Shown here piece after piece: positions 17,372 to 24,098 of a DNA stretch of 64,000 nt. Within the stretch, counting starts at the first letter, position 1; every line of letters begins with the position of its first letter. The notes beneath the pieces are model-generated. The model searched no databases. It worked only from the letters and a program-made list of their open reading frames with translations, and had not been told where the DNA came from. Both the position numbers and the translations under genes were made by a program. This DNA comes from Microcaldota archaeon (GTDB lineage: Archaea > Micrarchaeota > Micrarchaeia > Anstonellales > Bilamarchaeaceae), in assembly GCA_016212525.1 (NCBI GenBank), contig JACRGD010000010.1, positions 124,001 to 188,000 of the forward strand, in the 5' to 3' direction.

Positions 17372-17442
17372 GGCCATGACCGTGAATCGAACACGGGCCT
17401 AGAGGGCCACAGCCTCTCACGCTACCATTACGCCATCATAGC
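17372..17442 (-). tRNA. tRNA-His (GTG)
   Basis: A complete cloverleaf can be folded on the minus strand. Acceptor stem GCTATGA pairs with TCATGGC (one G-U pair), the D arm is GCGT/GCGT, the anticodon stem AGAGG/CCTCT carries the loop CTGTGGC with anticodon GTG, and the T arm is CCGTG/CACGG with loop TTCGATT. Discriminator C73 is at 17372, and the base before position 1 is G (17443), so the extra G-1 that HisRS needs appears encoded and pairs with C73. CCA is not encoded. No intron. 71 nt without G-1. Confidence 0.93.
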
Positions 17443-17448
17443 CATCGA

Positions 17449-17464
17449 GCACCCTTAAGGGTGC
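17449..17464. repeat. Perfect 16-bp palindrome just upstream of tRNA-His
   Basis: GCACCCTTAAGGGTGC is perfectly self-complementary and lies 5 bp upstream of G-1 of the tRNA gene. If transcribed it would form a 6-bp hairpin with a 4-nt loop directly before the tRNA 5' end, where RNase P or another processing enzyme would cut. It could instead be a protein-binding site. Confidence 0.6.
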
Positions 17465-17488
17465 GAAGATCCAAGCTTTTGGGAAACG

Positions 17489-17524
17489 TTTGATCAAAAC
17501 TTGTGGTTCAAGTTTTTAATCAAA
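17489..17524. repeat. Long imperfect inverted repeat between the MBL gene and tRNA-His
   Basis: Arms TTTGAT-C-AAAACTTG (17489-17503) and CAAGTTTT-TA-ATCAAA (17509-17524) flank a 5-nt loop; the inner 8 bp are perfect. On the minus strand it lies after the MBL-fold gene and before tRNA-His, with T runs on both sides, so it may end the protein transcript or hold the tRNA promoter. Confidence 0.5.
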
Positions 17525-17560
17525 AACCAATTCGCCAAAAAGCAGTACAATATAGTTCGC

Positions 17561-18454
17561 CTATTTATTTAAAATCATACTCATTTTGGCTTTCTCAAGC
17601 ACCTTCGAACCATCACCACAGAAAAATTCCACAGATTTAGCTCCAGTAGCACAAACGTACTCTACAAGATCATCGAAATCTGCATGATCAGATAGAGGAA
17701 ACGAAGCATCAGAGGAAAATGAAGAACCAGTAGCCCAGCCAGTTGCCACAGCGCATTTGACAGAACGACCAAAGGCACGCGAAAGATTGGAACAAAATCG
17801 ACGATTGGCAAGACGCATAGGAACAACTGCCACAAAATCACGAGACATTGCTTCTTCCGCCTCGGTAGTTCCAATTAGAATTCGATCCAGTTTGATCCCG
17901 TGTTTGGCATAAACCTGACAAAAGGATTCCGCTTTCTCATTGACTAAAGGGACTATACCACAAAGATTAGCCAATTTTATGAGCTCTTGGGCCTTACCCA
18001 AGTCATAACCACCCAAAACACAAATAGATGAAGATGAAGCGGATTTGAGCCACCTCATCAAATCATCAGCAACCTGGGATTGATCTGGTAAAGAATAGAC
18101 AGGGTCTCCATATGTGGCCTCCATTATCAAATGGTCACATTCTTCGATTTGGGCCTTAAGATCAAAGATATTAGGAGAGGTGGAAAAATCACCGCTGTAG
18201 ATGGTCTTTTTGCCATCGCTTTCGATAACAAGTTGCCTAGCACCAAGAATATGACCAGCATCAATCATACGCAAATTTGAAAAAGACGAAACGTCCCGTG
18301 AAATACCCGCAAGATCCCGAGTCGCATCGCTCGAGAGGAAGTGGCGAACTCGAGTCGTGCCAAAAAGATGATCTGAATGAGCATGAGACAAAAATGCAAC
18401 GTCTCCCTTGGAATTATCAAGAGAAACAGTAAAATCACCGCAGGAAACATGCAT
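17561..18454 (-). CDS. Metallo-beta-lactamase fold nuclease-like protein
   Basis: 297 residues from ATG 18454; the frame is open to 18592 but the extra 46 residues are hydrophobic and overlap the divergent neighbour. The metal-binding motif HAHSDH (about residues 23-28), a downstream DAGHILGARQL stretch, YSGDFS and the late LSDHADFDDLVEYV are those of the MBL nuclease family related to mRNA 3'-end processing factors and DNA-ligase-associated exonucleases. The beta-CASP insert is short. Substrate (RNA or DNA) is not decided by sequence. Possibly the tRNA-His gene lies in its 3' region on the same strand. Confidence 0.8.
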   Translation of the reverse strand: MHVSCGDFTVSLDNSKGDVAFLSHAHSDHLFGTTRVRHFLSSDATRDLAGISRDVSSFSNLRMIDAGHILGARQLVIESDGKKTIYSGDFSTSPNIFDLKAQIEECDHLIMEATYGDPVYSLPDQSQVADDLMRWLKSASSSSICVLGGYDLGKAQELIKLANLCGIVPLVNEKAESFCQVYAKHGIKLDRILIGTTEAEEAMSRDFVAVVPMRLANRRFCSNLSRAFGRSVKCAVATGWATGSSFSSDASFPLSDHADFDDLVEYVCATGAKSVEFFCGDGSKVLEKAKMSMILNK

Positions 18455-18505
18455 GGCCCCAAATAACAGACAAAAAATAAAAAGGAAAGCGCAAATAAAG
18501 GAAGT

Positions 18506-19168
18506 ATGAAAGAACTGCTCGAATATGCAAAACTGATTCTGCCTCTTTTGATAATACCCCTGACACTCCAAGGAGTACTTATGTTCGGGCATAGTGCCGC
18601 AGATGGGATAATAGGAATTTGTTTCTTCATAGGAGCTATATCAATAGCCAAAACCCAAACAGAGCGCCGCTTCATGATTACACTCGCCATCTTTGCCATG
18701 TTATTTGAGACGGCAAATGTCGCAATTGGGATATACAAATACATAGATACGATTCAGGTTCCGGTTTGGGTTGCGATCGGATGGGGAGTATTGGGGATTT
18801 ATATAGTGAGAAATCTCGAAACGCTCAAAAAAATAAATGATAGGACAGCATACATACTTTCAGGAATCCTATTTTTTGGAATTTGGGCAGGTCAGGGATT
18901 CCAATTAAGTGGAACGAGTTCAATCATACACACGATAATAGGAGTACTAACCATATTCGTACTTAGTCGTTCATCTAGTTATCCATCAGCATATTTTTTC
19001 TTCATTGCACTAATGGGAGTAATAATAGAGTTTAGTGGAACAACATTTGGAGTCTGGACATATTTTGATCCTGCAACCAAAATTGCAATTCTGCCTCCGC
19101 TTGCAGGGTTGGGTATGGCATATGCGTCAGTTCTGGCGTTTTGTATGTGGATAAGCAAGCTAGAATAA
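18506..19168 (+). CDS. Polytopic membrane protein of unknown function
   Basis: 220 residues with about seven hydrophobic segments. Conserved-looking polar residues sit inside the membrane segments (FETANVAIGIYKYID; VAIGWGVLGIYIV; FSGTTFGVWTYFDP). This spacing of E-x-x-N, Y and W-x-Y in helices is reminiscent of carotenoid-biosynthesis-like membrane proteins, but I cannot assign the family with confidence. It is divergent from the MBL gene, with 51 bp between starts, so the two may share a promoter region. Confidence 0.6.
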   Translation: MKELLEYAKLILPLLIIPLTLQGVLMFGHSAADGIIGICFFIGAISIAKTQTERRFMITLAIFAMLFETANVAIGIYKYIDTIQVPVWVAIGWGVLGIYIVRNLETLKKINDRTAYILSGILFFGIWAGQGFQLSGTSSIIHTIIGVLTIFVLSRSSSYPSAYFFFIALMGVIIEFSGTTFGVWTYFDPATKIAILPPLAGLGMAYASVLAFCMWISKLE

Positions 19169-19180
19169 AATCCAGTAGCG

Positions 19181-19861
19181 CTACACATCAGAATCGGATT
19201 GATATAAATATGAAAGAATAGCACGGATTATTTTTGCGCGCTTTGGACCGATTCCAGAAACAACTGAGAGATCTTTCTCAGAAGCACGAAAAAGAGCATC
19301 AAGCGATCCAAAATGCAACAGAAGATTTTTTGCGGATTTGGGACCGATCATAGGAAGCGATTCTGCAATGGCACGTGCAGATGCCGAAGGAGTCAAAGCC
19401 TTCTTGCGGGCATAGATTCGCATTTGCGTTCTTTTGGCAATTTGTTCGTGTTTGGCAAAATTGAAAACCAATTCGGCAGTAGCAGAAAGATCACGAGTAA
19501 ACATAAGAGAAACACCATAATCAGAGATGATGCTTCCGTAAGCACCCAAAAGTGCACTGCGACTGATTCTGCTTTCATCAGAGGTCCCCTCAACAACGAT
19601 CACAACCCGAGAATAATTTTCAATCAGATGAGGAAGCTGTGAAAAGAGACGACCGTCAATTATAGACTGCTCAAAATCAGCACGGGTTTTTCGCTCGACG
19701 GCCAGATTCGCAGAACACAGAAAATCACCAACTAAAAGCTGACAACGCTTAACTTCGGCCCCAAGTTCAGTTAAAATCCTATCAAACTCGATGCTTTCAC
19801 GATGATCCACTGCAACAAGTGGCCGCTCACGAACTTCATGAACTGGGAAAAGCTGCATCAT
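19181..19861 (-). CDS. XPF/ERCC4-type endonuclease without helicase domain
   Basis: 226 residues. The nuclease core is explicit: VAVDHRE (first acidic cluster), then VERKTRADF (ERKxxxD-type catalytic motif, about residues 53-61). Tandem helix-hairpin-helix motifs follow (LPMIGPKSAKNLLLHFGSLD and VVSGIGPKRAKIIRAILS). This is the short architecture known from crenarchaeal XPF, which needs PCNA, rather than the helicase-fused Hef of euryarchaea. It would cut 3' flaps, forks and junctions. No PIP box is obvious at the C-terminus. Its start overlaps the stop of the PIN-domain gene (ATGATGA), so the two are translated together. Confidence 0.9.
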   Translation of the reverse strand: MMQLFPVHEVRERPLVAVDHRESIEFDRILTELGAEVKRCQLLVGDFLCSANLAVERKTRADFEQSIIDGRLFSQLPHLIENYSRVVIVVEGTSDESRISRSALLGAYGSIISDYGVSLMFTRDLSATAELVFNFAKHEQIAKRTQMRIYARKKALTPSASARAIAESLPMIGPKSAKNLLLHFGSLDALFRASEKDLSVVSGIGPKRAKIIRAILSYLYQSDSDV

Positions 19862-20541
19862 CTCACCGACTTAAGATACTGTGATATTTCATCGAAACTG
19901 ATCGAACAACCGGAATACTTGGTAGCATATAGCGCCGCCTCTAGGGCATCAAATCTTAAATCATCAAAATGATCAAAATAACCTTTTTCAAAACCCAGCA
20001 TAACCAATTCGCTGCTACGGATAAGACTAAGCGAAGATAGTGAGTCGGATAGGTCTCGAAGGTTGGTTTTATGGGTCATAATATTGATACCAAATTCTGA
20101 TTCAAGATGTTCTTTAAGTTTTATTGGAGACTCGATAAGCAGGCGAGTAGTCCGCTCATCTACAAGGATGTGATCGATACCAAGTTCAGAAGACAATGCA
20201 AGAACTTCTGCTTCACCCAGATGGATGAGTTGGATGGGTTTTGCCCTTGCAAAATAGGCAGTATTTGCAGAGGACATCAAACGCCTTGCCTTTGAAGAAA
20301 CATCCGCATCAAGACGAACTATCACCCCATCTTTTATGAGTCGCTTTATTTTTAGCGCAGAAAAAAGGAATTTCTTAATTTTAGTTTTTAGAGGATAGGT
20401 AATTGTTTCAGATTCAACTGAAGGAGGAATCAAAAAGCGGACATTAAATCGCTCGGAAAAAAACGGAAATAGTGGATCGAGACATGCAGCAGTCAGGGAG
20501 ATAAGAACTCCGGAATCAACAATTATATCTCTGGATTTCAC
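19858..20541 (-). CDS. PIN-domain-like protein co-transcribed with the XPF-type nuclease
   Basis: 227 residues, GTG start (20541). IIVDSGVLISL (about residues 6-16) gives the first PIN Asp; HLGEAEVLALSSELG supplies the central acidic residue (E of GEAE) and ILVDERTTR another acidic pair. The pattern matches PIN ribonucleases, but the C-terminal 70 residues are an extra helical domain (IRSSELVMLGFEKGYFDHFD). There is no antitoxin-like partner next to it, so it is more likely a processing or repair nuclease than a VapC toxin. The 4-bp overlap with the XPF-type gene suggests joint function. Confidence 0.68.
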   Translation of the reverse strand: MKSRDIIVDSGVLISLTAACLDPLFPFFSERFNVRFLIPPSVESETITYPLKTKIKKFLFSALKIKRLIKDGVIVRLDADVSSKARRLMSSANTAYFARAKPIQLIHLGEAEVLALSSELGIDHILVDERTTRLLIESPIKLKEHLESEFGINIMTHKTNLRDLSDSLSSLSLIRSSELVMLGFEKGYFDHFDDLRFDALEAALYATKYSGCSISFDEISQYLKSVR

Positions 20542-20611
20542 AAATAAAAATGGAAAATAGAATTAATAAAGGAGTTGGGAAAATTGAGTGGAAAGTGAAC
20601 CTAACATTCAG

Positions 20612-21157
20612 TCAATCAAAGAAAAATTTTCTTGCTGTTTTGAGGCGTTCGGAAATGTTTTTTTCTTCTTTAAGCCGATCAAACATCATAGTTTCACCAG
20701 CATAACCTATAATCTCCTGTTTTTCCAAGCCAGTCATTTCGGATGCAACTCCAAGGCTCATGCCCTGCGCATAGAGAGTAGCCGCCATCTTTAGTTTTCC
20801 TTTGGTAATAAGATTAGTAATAAAACGAGGATCCTCTTTTTCTAGTTTCGAGATGGCTTTTGAAAGAGCATCAAAACAAGGAAGCAACTCAGACTCGCTT
20901 CGTTCGGAGGCCATAACAACACAGTTAAGGGCAGAATCGATATCCTTTAGAGAAGGAGCAAATTCAGAGCGTAAAAAACGGGGCTTTGAAACGACTTTTG
21001 AAAGGACATATGAAAAGATAGCGAGCTGAAAGGTTACCTGATCGATAGAGATAGCAGAGGAAATAAGAACTTCATCATTAAGTTTTCGAAGTTTTTTTTG
21101 ATCTCTGGCCTCAAAAGCTGCACGCAACCGCACAACAACATCCCTAAGATGATCCAA
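20612..21157 (-). CDS. Helical protein with a C-terminal helix-turn-helix-like segment
   Basis: 181 residues, all helical by inspection. The start is TTG 21157 (MDHLRDVV), with GGGGTG as ribosome binding site; no ATG fits the frame better. The C-terminal segment (KMAATLYAQGMSLGVASEMT followed by GLEKQEIIGYAGE) looks like a helix-turn-helix. The centre is helix-rich with FLRSEFAPSLKDIDSA. It ends 70 bp upstream of the PIN gene on the same strand, giving a probable three-gene block with PIN and XPF-type genes. No enzymatic motif; a small DNA- or RNA-binding partner is a guess. Confidence 0.6.
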   Translation of the reverse strand: MDHLRDVVVRLRAAFEARDQKKLRKLNDEVLISSAISIDQVTFQLAIFSYVLSKVVSKPRFLRSEFAPSLKDIDSALNCVVMASERSESELLPCFDALSKAISKLEKEDPRFITNLITKGKLKMAATLYAQGMSLGVASEMTGLEKQEIIGYAGETMMFDRLKEEKNISERLKTARKFFFD

Positions 21158-21222
21158 AAAAACACCCCGAATAATAATAAGAGTAAAATTTAAAAATCAA
21201 GATAAAATAGGATGAAGACATT

Positions 21223-21420
21223 CTAAACAGGAACACGTACCATATTGAGTTTTTCATAGCGTGAGCTAAGTTTAATTTTGAGATTTTGGTTAGTTTTAGT
21301 GCAAAAATATGCCTTTGAAGTCAGATGTGTCATGCTAGAATCATAGTACAGAACACACGTCAGAGAATTAGTAAAAGTTACATTCGGATCTACTGGAAAA
21401 CAGGAAGCTTTATTAATGTA
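21223..21420 (-). pseudogene. Possible remnant of a protein-coding gene
   Basis: An open frame of about 65 codons ends with TAG at 21223. It has no proper start: a TGA precedes it and the first Met lies well inside. Translation gives a protein-like sequence (for example FPVDPNVTFTNSLTCVLYYD, later KLNMVRVPV) with three Cys, Ser/Thr-rich and beta-prone, as in extracellular or pilin-like tails. Its 5' end runs into the TATA box of the divergent winged-helix gene. It may be a 3' fragment left after rearrangement, or chance. Confidence 0.3.
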
Positions 21421-21460
21421 TCATGATTATATCATGACAGTTGCGTGATTTTATCGCAAC
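21409..21460 (+). promoter_or_regulatory. Promoter and dyads ahead of the small winged-helix gene
   Basis: TTTATTA (21409-21415) fits a TATA box about 30-36 bp before GTG 21445. Two copies of the palindrome TCATGA follow (21421-21426 and 21432-21437). A perfect inverted repeat GTTGCG (21440-21445) and CGCAAC (21455-21460), 9 nt apart, overlaps the start codon. These are good candidate operator sites for autoregulation. Confidence 0.45.
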
Positions 21461-21927
21461 ACAATCATGCGATTGGTGTTATTCTGACCGACAATCAATA
21501 TAAACCTATTGACAATGTGCTAACCAAACAGATCAAAAATGATCTGGATTTGAACTTGGAAAAGTTCAAAGATCCAATAGTGTTAGCTGAAATGGTTTAT
21601 CGATTGCTCGAAGAAAGAGAAAATACAAATCGCATATTGAAAACACTGCTCCAAAAGATCGAAACTATCGAGGCAAGGTATGACCAACCTATGCCCGTGC
21701 ACCAAGAAGAGATCAAAACGGAGTCCGGCGACATTTTGCTGCCGGAAGTGGACGAACAGATTATGCAGTTTATAAAAATCTCCCAAAAAGCAACTGCAGA
21801 AGATGTTCGGGCCAAGTTTAACTATAAAGGAAAGAATGCCGCATCGGCGAGGCTAAATCGCTTGTGCGACATGAACCTGCTAAAGAAAGCGCAGGTAGGA
21901 AAGAAGGTATACTTTTTTCCGACATAA
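21445..21927 (+). CDS. Small protein with C-terminal winged helix-turn-helix
   Basis: 160 residues from GTG 21445, chosen because ATGs just upstream run into stops within a few codons. Residues 20-80 contain a helical, coiled-coil-like segment (LAEMVYRLLEERENTNRILK), and 100-160 a winged helix (EQIMQFIKISQKATAEDVRA, then ARLNRLCDMNLLKKAQVGKK, ending KVYFFP). The coiled coil would give a dimer. It looks like a small transcription regulator. Its nearest neighbours are a gene remnant and the ribosomal protein operon, so its target is most likely its own promoter. Confidence 0.65.
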   Translation: MILSQHNHAIGVILTDNQYKPIDNVLTKQIKNDLDLNLEKFKDPIVLAEMVYRLLEERENTNRILKTLLQKIETIEARYDQPMPVHQEEIKTESGDILLPEVDEQIMQFIKISQKATAEDVRAKFNYKGKNAASARLNRLCDMNLLKKAQVGKKVYFFPT

Positions 21928-21945
21928 CACTGATGGCAAGACCGG

Positions 21946-21986
21946 GAACGGACAAACCTCCCGCTAACTCATCCTTTTGTCCGTTC
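21946..21986 (+). repeat. Inverted repeat after the winged-helix gene (terminator or small RNA)
   Basis: Eleven-base perfect arms, GAACGGACAAA (21946-21956) and TTTGTCCGTTC (21976-21986), enclose a 19-nt loop. A hairpin of that strength just downstream of the stop would cap the mRNA 3' end. There is no following T tract, so it may stabilise RNA or bind protein rather than terminate by itself. Confidence 0.6.
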
Positions 21987-22029
21987 TCGACTTGTTATCC
22001 AGATCAGAAGCCTTTTAAACTAACTGATA

Positions 22030-22141
22030 TAAACTACTAATACTCTCGTTAGAGAGATTAATGTATCGAAGGCTATTTTTCTAGGTACAAACTTTAGTTT
22101 GGACCGACATTTAGCCCAAACCGATGAAATGAGGTGTAAAT
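22030..22141 (+). promoter_or_regulatory. Structured leader of the L7Ae ribosomal protein operon
   Basis: TATAAACT (22027-22034) is a likely TATA box, which leaves about 80 nt of leader before ATG 22142. A dyad CTCTC-GTTA-GAGAG with flanking TAAT/ATTA lies near the likely transcription start (22038-22060). A second hairpin, GTTTGG/CCAAAC (22098-22103 and 22115-22120), lies nearer the start codon, which has a GAGGTG site. Archaeal L7Ae is known to autoregulate by binding kink-turns in its own leader; I could not fold a clean kink-turn here. Confidence 0.4.
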
Positions 22142-22510
22142 ATGGGATATGTAGATTTTGAAGTACCAAAAGAATTAGTACCACAGATTCTTGAAATGCT
22201 CTCAGTAGCAAAAGATGGCGGAAAGATAAAGAAGGGAATAAACGAAACAACAAAAGCAATAGAAAGAAAAACTGCTCAGTTGGTAGTTTTGGCCCAAGAT
22301 GTAACTCCGGAAGAAATAGTAGTACACATTCCGATGTTGTGCAAAGAAAATGGAGTATCTTACGCATTTGTTCCAACTAAAAAAGAACTAGGAACATCAG
22401 TAGGGATCGCAGTAGGAACATCTGCAATCGCAGTTGAAAACCCAGGCGCAGCAACTGAAAAGCTTCAGGACATAATAAAGAAGTTGCCAAAGCACGAGAA
22501 AAAGAAATAA
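22142..22510 (+). CDS. rpl7ae: 50S ribosomal protein L7Ae
   Basis: 122 residues. The family signature is present: KIKKGINETTKAIERKTAQL (RNA-binding helix with the GxNE motif), VVLAQDVTPEEIVVHIPMLC and ENGVSYAFVPTKKELG. L7Ae binds kink-turns in 23S rRNA and is also a core protein of archaeal C/D and H/ACA RNPs and RNase P. The order L7Ae-S28e-L24e-Ndk is an old archaeal cluster. Spacing to the next gene is 14 bp. A GAGGTG site precedes the start. Confidence 0.97.
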   Translation: MGYVDFEVPKELVPQILEMLSVAKDGGKIKKGINETTKAIERKTAQLVVLAQDVTPEEIVVHIPMLCKENGVSYAFVPTKKELGTSVGIAVGTSAIAVENPGAATEKLQDIIKKLPKHEKKK

Positions 22511-22524
22511 ACGAAGTGATCTAA

Positions 22525-22734
22525 ATGCCAGATGAAGGATATCCGGCAGAGATCGTCGAAATCCGAGCAAAAACCGGAGTATATGGCGAAATATACCAGG
22601 TTTTGTGCAAAGTTCTCGAAGGTCCTGACGCAGGAAGAGTCATATTAAGAAATATCAAAGGTCCAGTCCGAAAGGGCATGATCGTAGTACTTCTTGACAC
22701 TGACAGAGAAGCCAAGGAAATAAAGGCAAGGTGA
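22525..22734 (+). CDS. rps28e: 30S ribosomal protein S28e
   Basis: 69 residues, the expected size. [20 protein letters not shown] and [20 protein letters not shown] followed by TDREAK are diagnostic of this OB-fold-like small subunit protein located near the mRNA exit channel. Second gene of the L7Ae operon. Nothing unusual. Confidence 0.97.
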   Translation: MPDEGYPAEIVEIRAKTGVYGEIYQVLCKVLEGPDAGRVILRNIKGPVRKGMIVVLLDTDREAKEIKAR

Positions 22735-22738
22735 AGAA

Positions 22739-22948
22739 ATGGTCAAATGTTCTTTTTCAGGAAAAGAAATCCCAAAAGGCAAGGGAATAATGTATGTCAA
22801 GAAGGACGGAACCATAACATACTTCTACTCAAGTAAAGAGAAGAAGAACTTCCTCCACCTCGGAAGAGAAGGAAGAAGAATGAAGTGGACTCCGGCAGCA
22901 CGAACCTTTAAAGCAGGCCTAGCCCAAAAAGCAGCAAAGAGTAAGTGA
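22739..22948 (+). CDS. rpl24e: 50S ribosomal protein L24e lacking its zinc site
   Basis: 69 residues. The backbone is L24e: MVKCSFSGKEIPKGKGIMYV, then DGTITYFYSSKEKKNFLHLG and REGRRMKWT. Archaeal L24e normally has four Cys forming a treble-clef zinc site (C-x2-C near the start, C-x3-C after the second strand). Here only C4 remains; the others are S7, Y and E. So this is a zinc-free ('C-minus') form. Other ribosomal proteins have such paralogues, but it is uncommon to see it as the only copy next to L7Ae and S28e. It starts 4 bp after S28e. Confidence 0.93.
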   Translation: MVKCSFSGKEIPKGKGIMYVKKDGTITYFYSSKEKKNFLHLGREGRRMKWTPAARTFKAGLAQKAAKSK

Positions 22949-22952
22949 AATC

Positions 22953-23414
22953 ATGAAAGAAAGAACCTTACTCTTGCTAAAGCCAGATGCGGTCATGAGG
23001 GGACTAATTGGAAGAATAATTACACGATTCGAGAGCAAAGGATTCAAGATCGTGGGATTAAAAATGATCCACATTTCCAAAGACCTTTCTAAAGACCACT
23101 ATGCACACCTAACCGCAAAGCCATTTTATCCAGATTTGGAAAAATTCATGACTGAAAATCCAGTCGTGGCAATGGTTTTGGAAGGAAAGGAAGCAGTTGA
23201 AGTAATCCGAAATATAGTCGGACCAACCAACGCATCCAAGGCAGCAGGCGGAACAATCAGAGGAGACTTTTCAAACAGCACTTCTCGAAACATCATACAC
23301 GCATCAGATTCCAAGGAAACTGCAGTCAAAGAAGTCGCAAGATTCTTCAAAAAAGAAGAATTGCACGACTACAAACTCGTTTCCGAAAGCTTCTTGTATG
23401 CAAGTGATGAATAA
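22953..23414 (+). CDS. ndk: Nucleoside diphosphate kinase
   Basis: 153 residues. RTLLLLKPDAVMRGLIGRII (phosphate-binding start), NPVVAMVLEGKEAVEVIRNI, GPTNASKAAGGTIRGDF and SRNIIHASDS (with the active-site His in NIIHASDS) are all present. It transfers the terminal phosphate from NTPs to NDPs through a phospho-His. Last gene of the L7Ae-S28e-L24e-Ndk operon; archaeal clusters often continue with infB, which is not found here. A T-rich stretch follows the stop. Confidence 0.97.
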   Translation: MKERTLLLLKPDAVMRGLIGRIITRFESKGFKIVGLKMIHISKDLSKDHYAHLTAKPFYPDLEKFMTENPVVAMVLEGKEAVEVIRNIVGPTNASKAAGGTIRGDFSNSTSRNIIHASDSKETAVKEVARFFKKEELHDYKLVSESFLYASDE

Positions 23415-23447
23415 TTTTTACTTTTATTATTTCATTTTCTAATTTTG
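23414..23447 (+). terminator. T-rich terminator after ndk
   Basis: Successive T tracts (TTTTTACTTTTATTATTTC) start 3 bp after the ndk stop, matching archaeal oligo-T termination and closing the ribosomal protein operon before the convergent pdaD. Confidence 0.5.
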
Positions 23448-23498
23448 ACATGAATCCAGTAAGAAATTAAGTCCAAATAGAGAGTAACAGACTTATCA

Positions 23499-24059
23499 CT
23501 AAGATTCGGTTTCTAAGATCAAAACAGCCACAGCAATCACAGAAGTCCAATTACCTTCTTTGTCAACTACTGCAGATTGAGTTATGTTAGTTGTTTTAAC
23601 GATTTTTCCGCTCAGTTTGAAGTGCTCTTCCCGTTCATCCCACGCAGCAGTAGGATCGAATTCCAAACCCAAGGTCGACGCAAGCATCTGAGCAGCTAGA
23701 TCTTCTGCATAATCACCAGCTTTTTCTTCAGTCTGACCATAGGTGTGATGTTCACTAAGATATCCATAAGTACTCGTATCTGCCGGAAGAGCTGCACCGA
23801 CAGATGAAACTACAAGACGATTCGGTTCATTTGAAGCCTGCCGAGACATAACAACAAAAACAATTTGCCCTGGTTTTAGGCATTTTAGACCCTCACTTTT
23901 GGAGATAACTTTTGTTTCTGGAGGAAAAATACTCGAGACAGTAACTAGATTGAATTTTTCAATACCAGCATCGCGAAGAGCAAATTCGAAAGAGGTCAAT
24001 TGTTCCTTGTGTCTTCCGACTCCTTTTGTAAAGAATATCTTTTTTGGTACAAAGTCCAT
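23499..24059 (-). CDS. pdaD: Pyruvoyl-dependent arginine decarboxylase
   Basis: 186 residues. The self-cleavage site is visible in [11 protein letters not shown] (about residues 37-47): cleavage between the two Ser gives the beta chain and a pyruvoyl-capped alpha chain. Other family features are [20 protein letters not shown] at the N-terminus and [20 protein letters not shown] (active-site Glu region). It makes agmatine for polyamine synthesis and for agmatidine of tRNA-Ile2 in archaea. Monocistronic; the HIT gene ends 39 bp upstream on the same strand. Confidence 0.94.
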   Translation of the reverse strand: MDFVPKKIFFTKGVGRHKEQLTSFEFALRDAGIEKFNLVTVSSIFPPETKVISKSEGLKCLKPGQIVFVVMSRQASNEPNRLVVSSVGAALPADTSTYGYLSEHHTYGQTEEKAGDYAEDLAAQMLASTLGLEFDPTAAWDEREEHFKLSGKIVKTTNITQSAVVDKEGNWTSVIAVAVLILETES

Positions 24060-24098
24060 AGAAACAGCTCGGAAGCGAAATTTAAATAGAGAGGAGAT

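Noticed and set aside
21421-21437. Very short ORFs (ATGATTATATCATGA and similar) before the wHTH gene
   Set aside because: They stop after 4 codons and arise from the palindromic TCATGA sites.
22096-22135. Kink-turn in the L7Ae leader
   Set aside because: Tandem GA pairs can be drawn, but neither the 3-nt bulge nor a proper C stem fits; recorded only as a structured leader.
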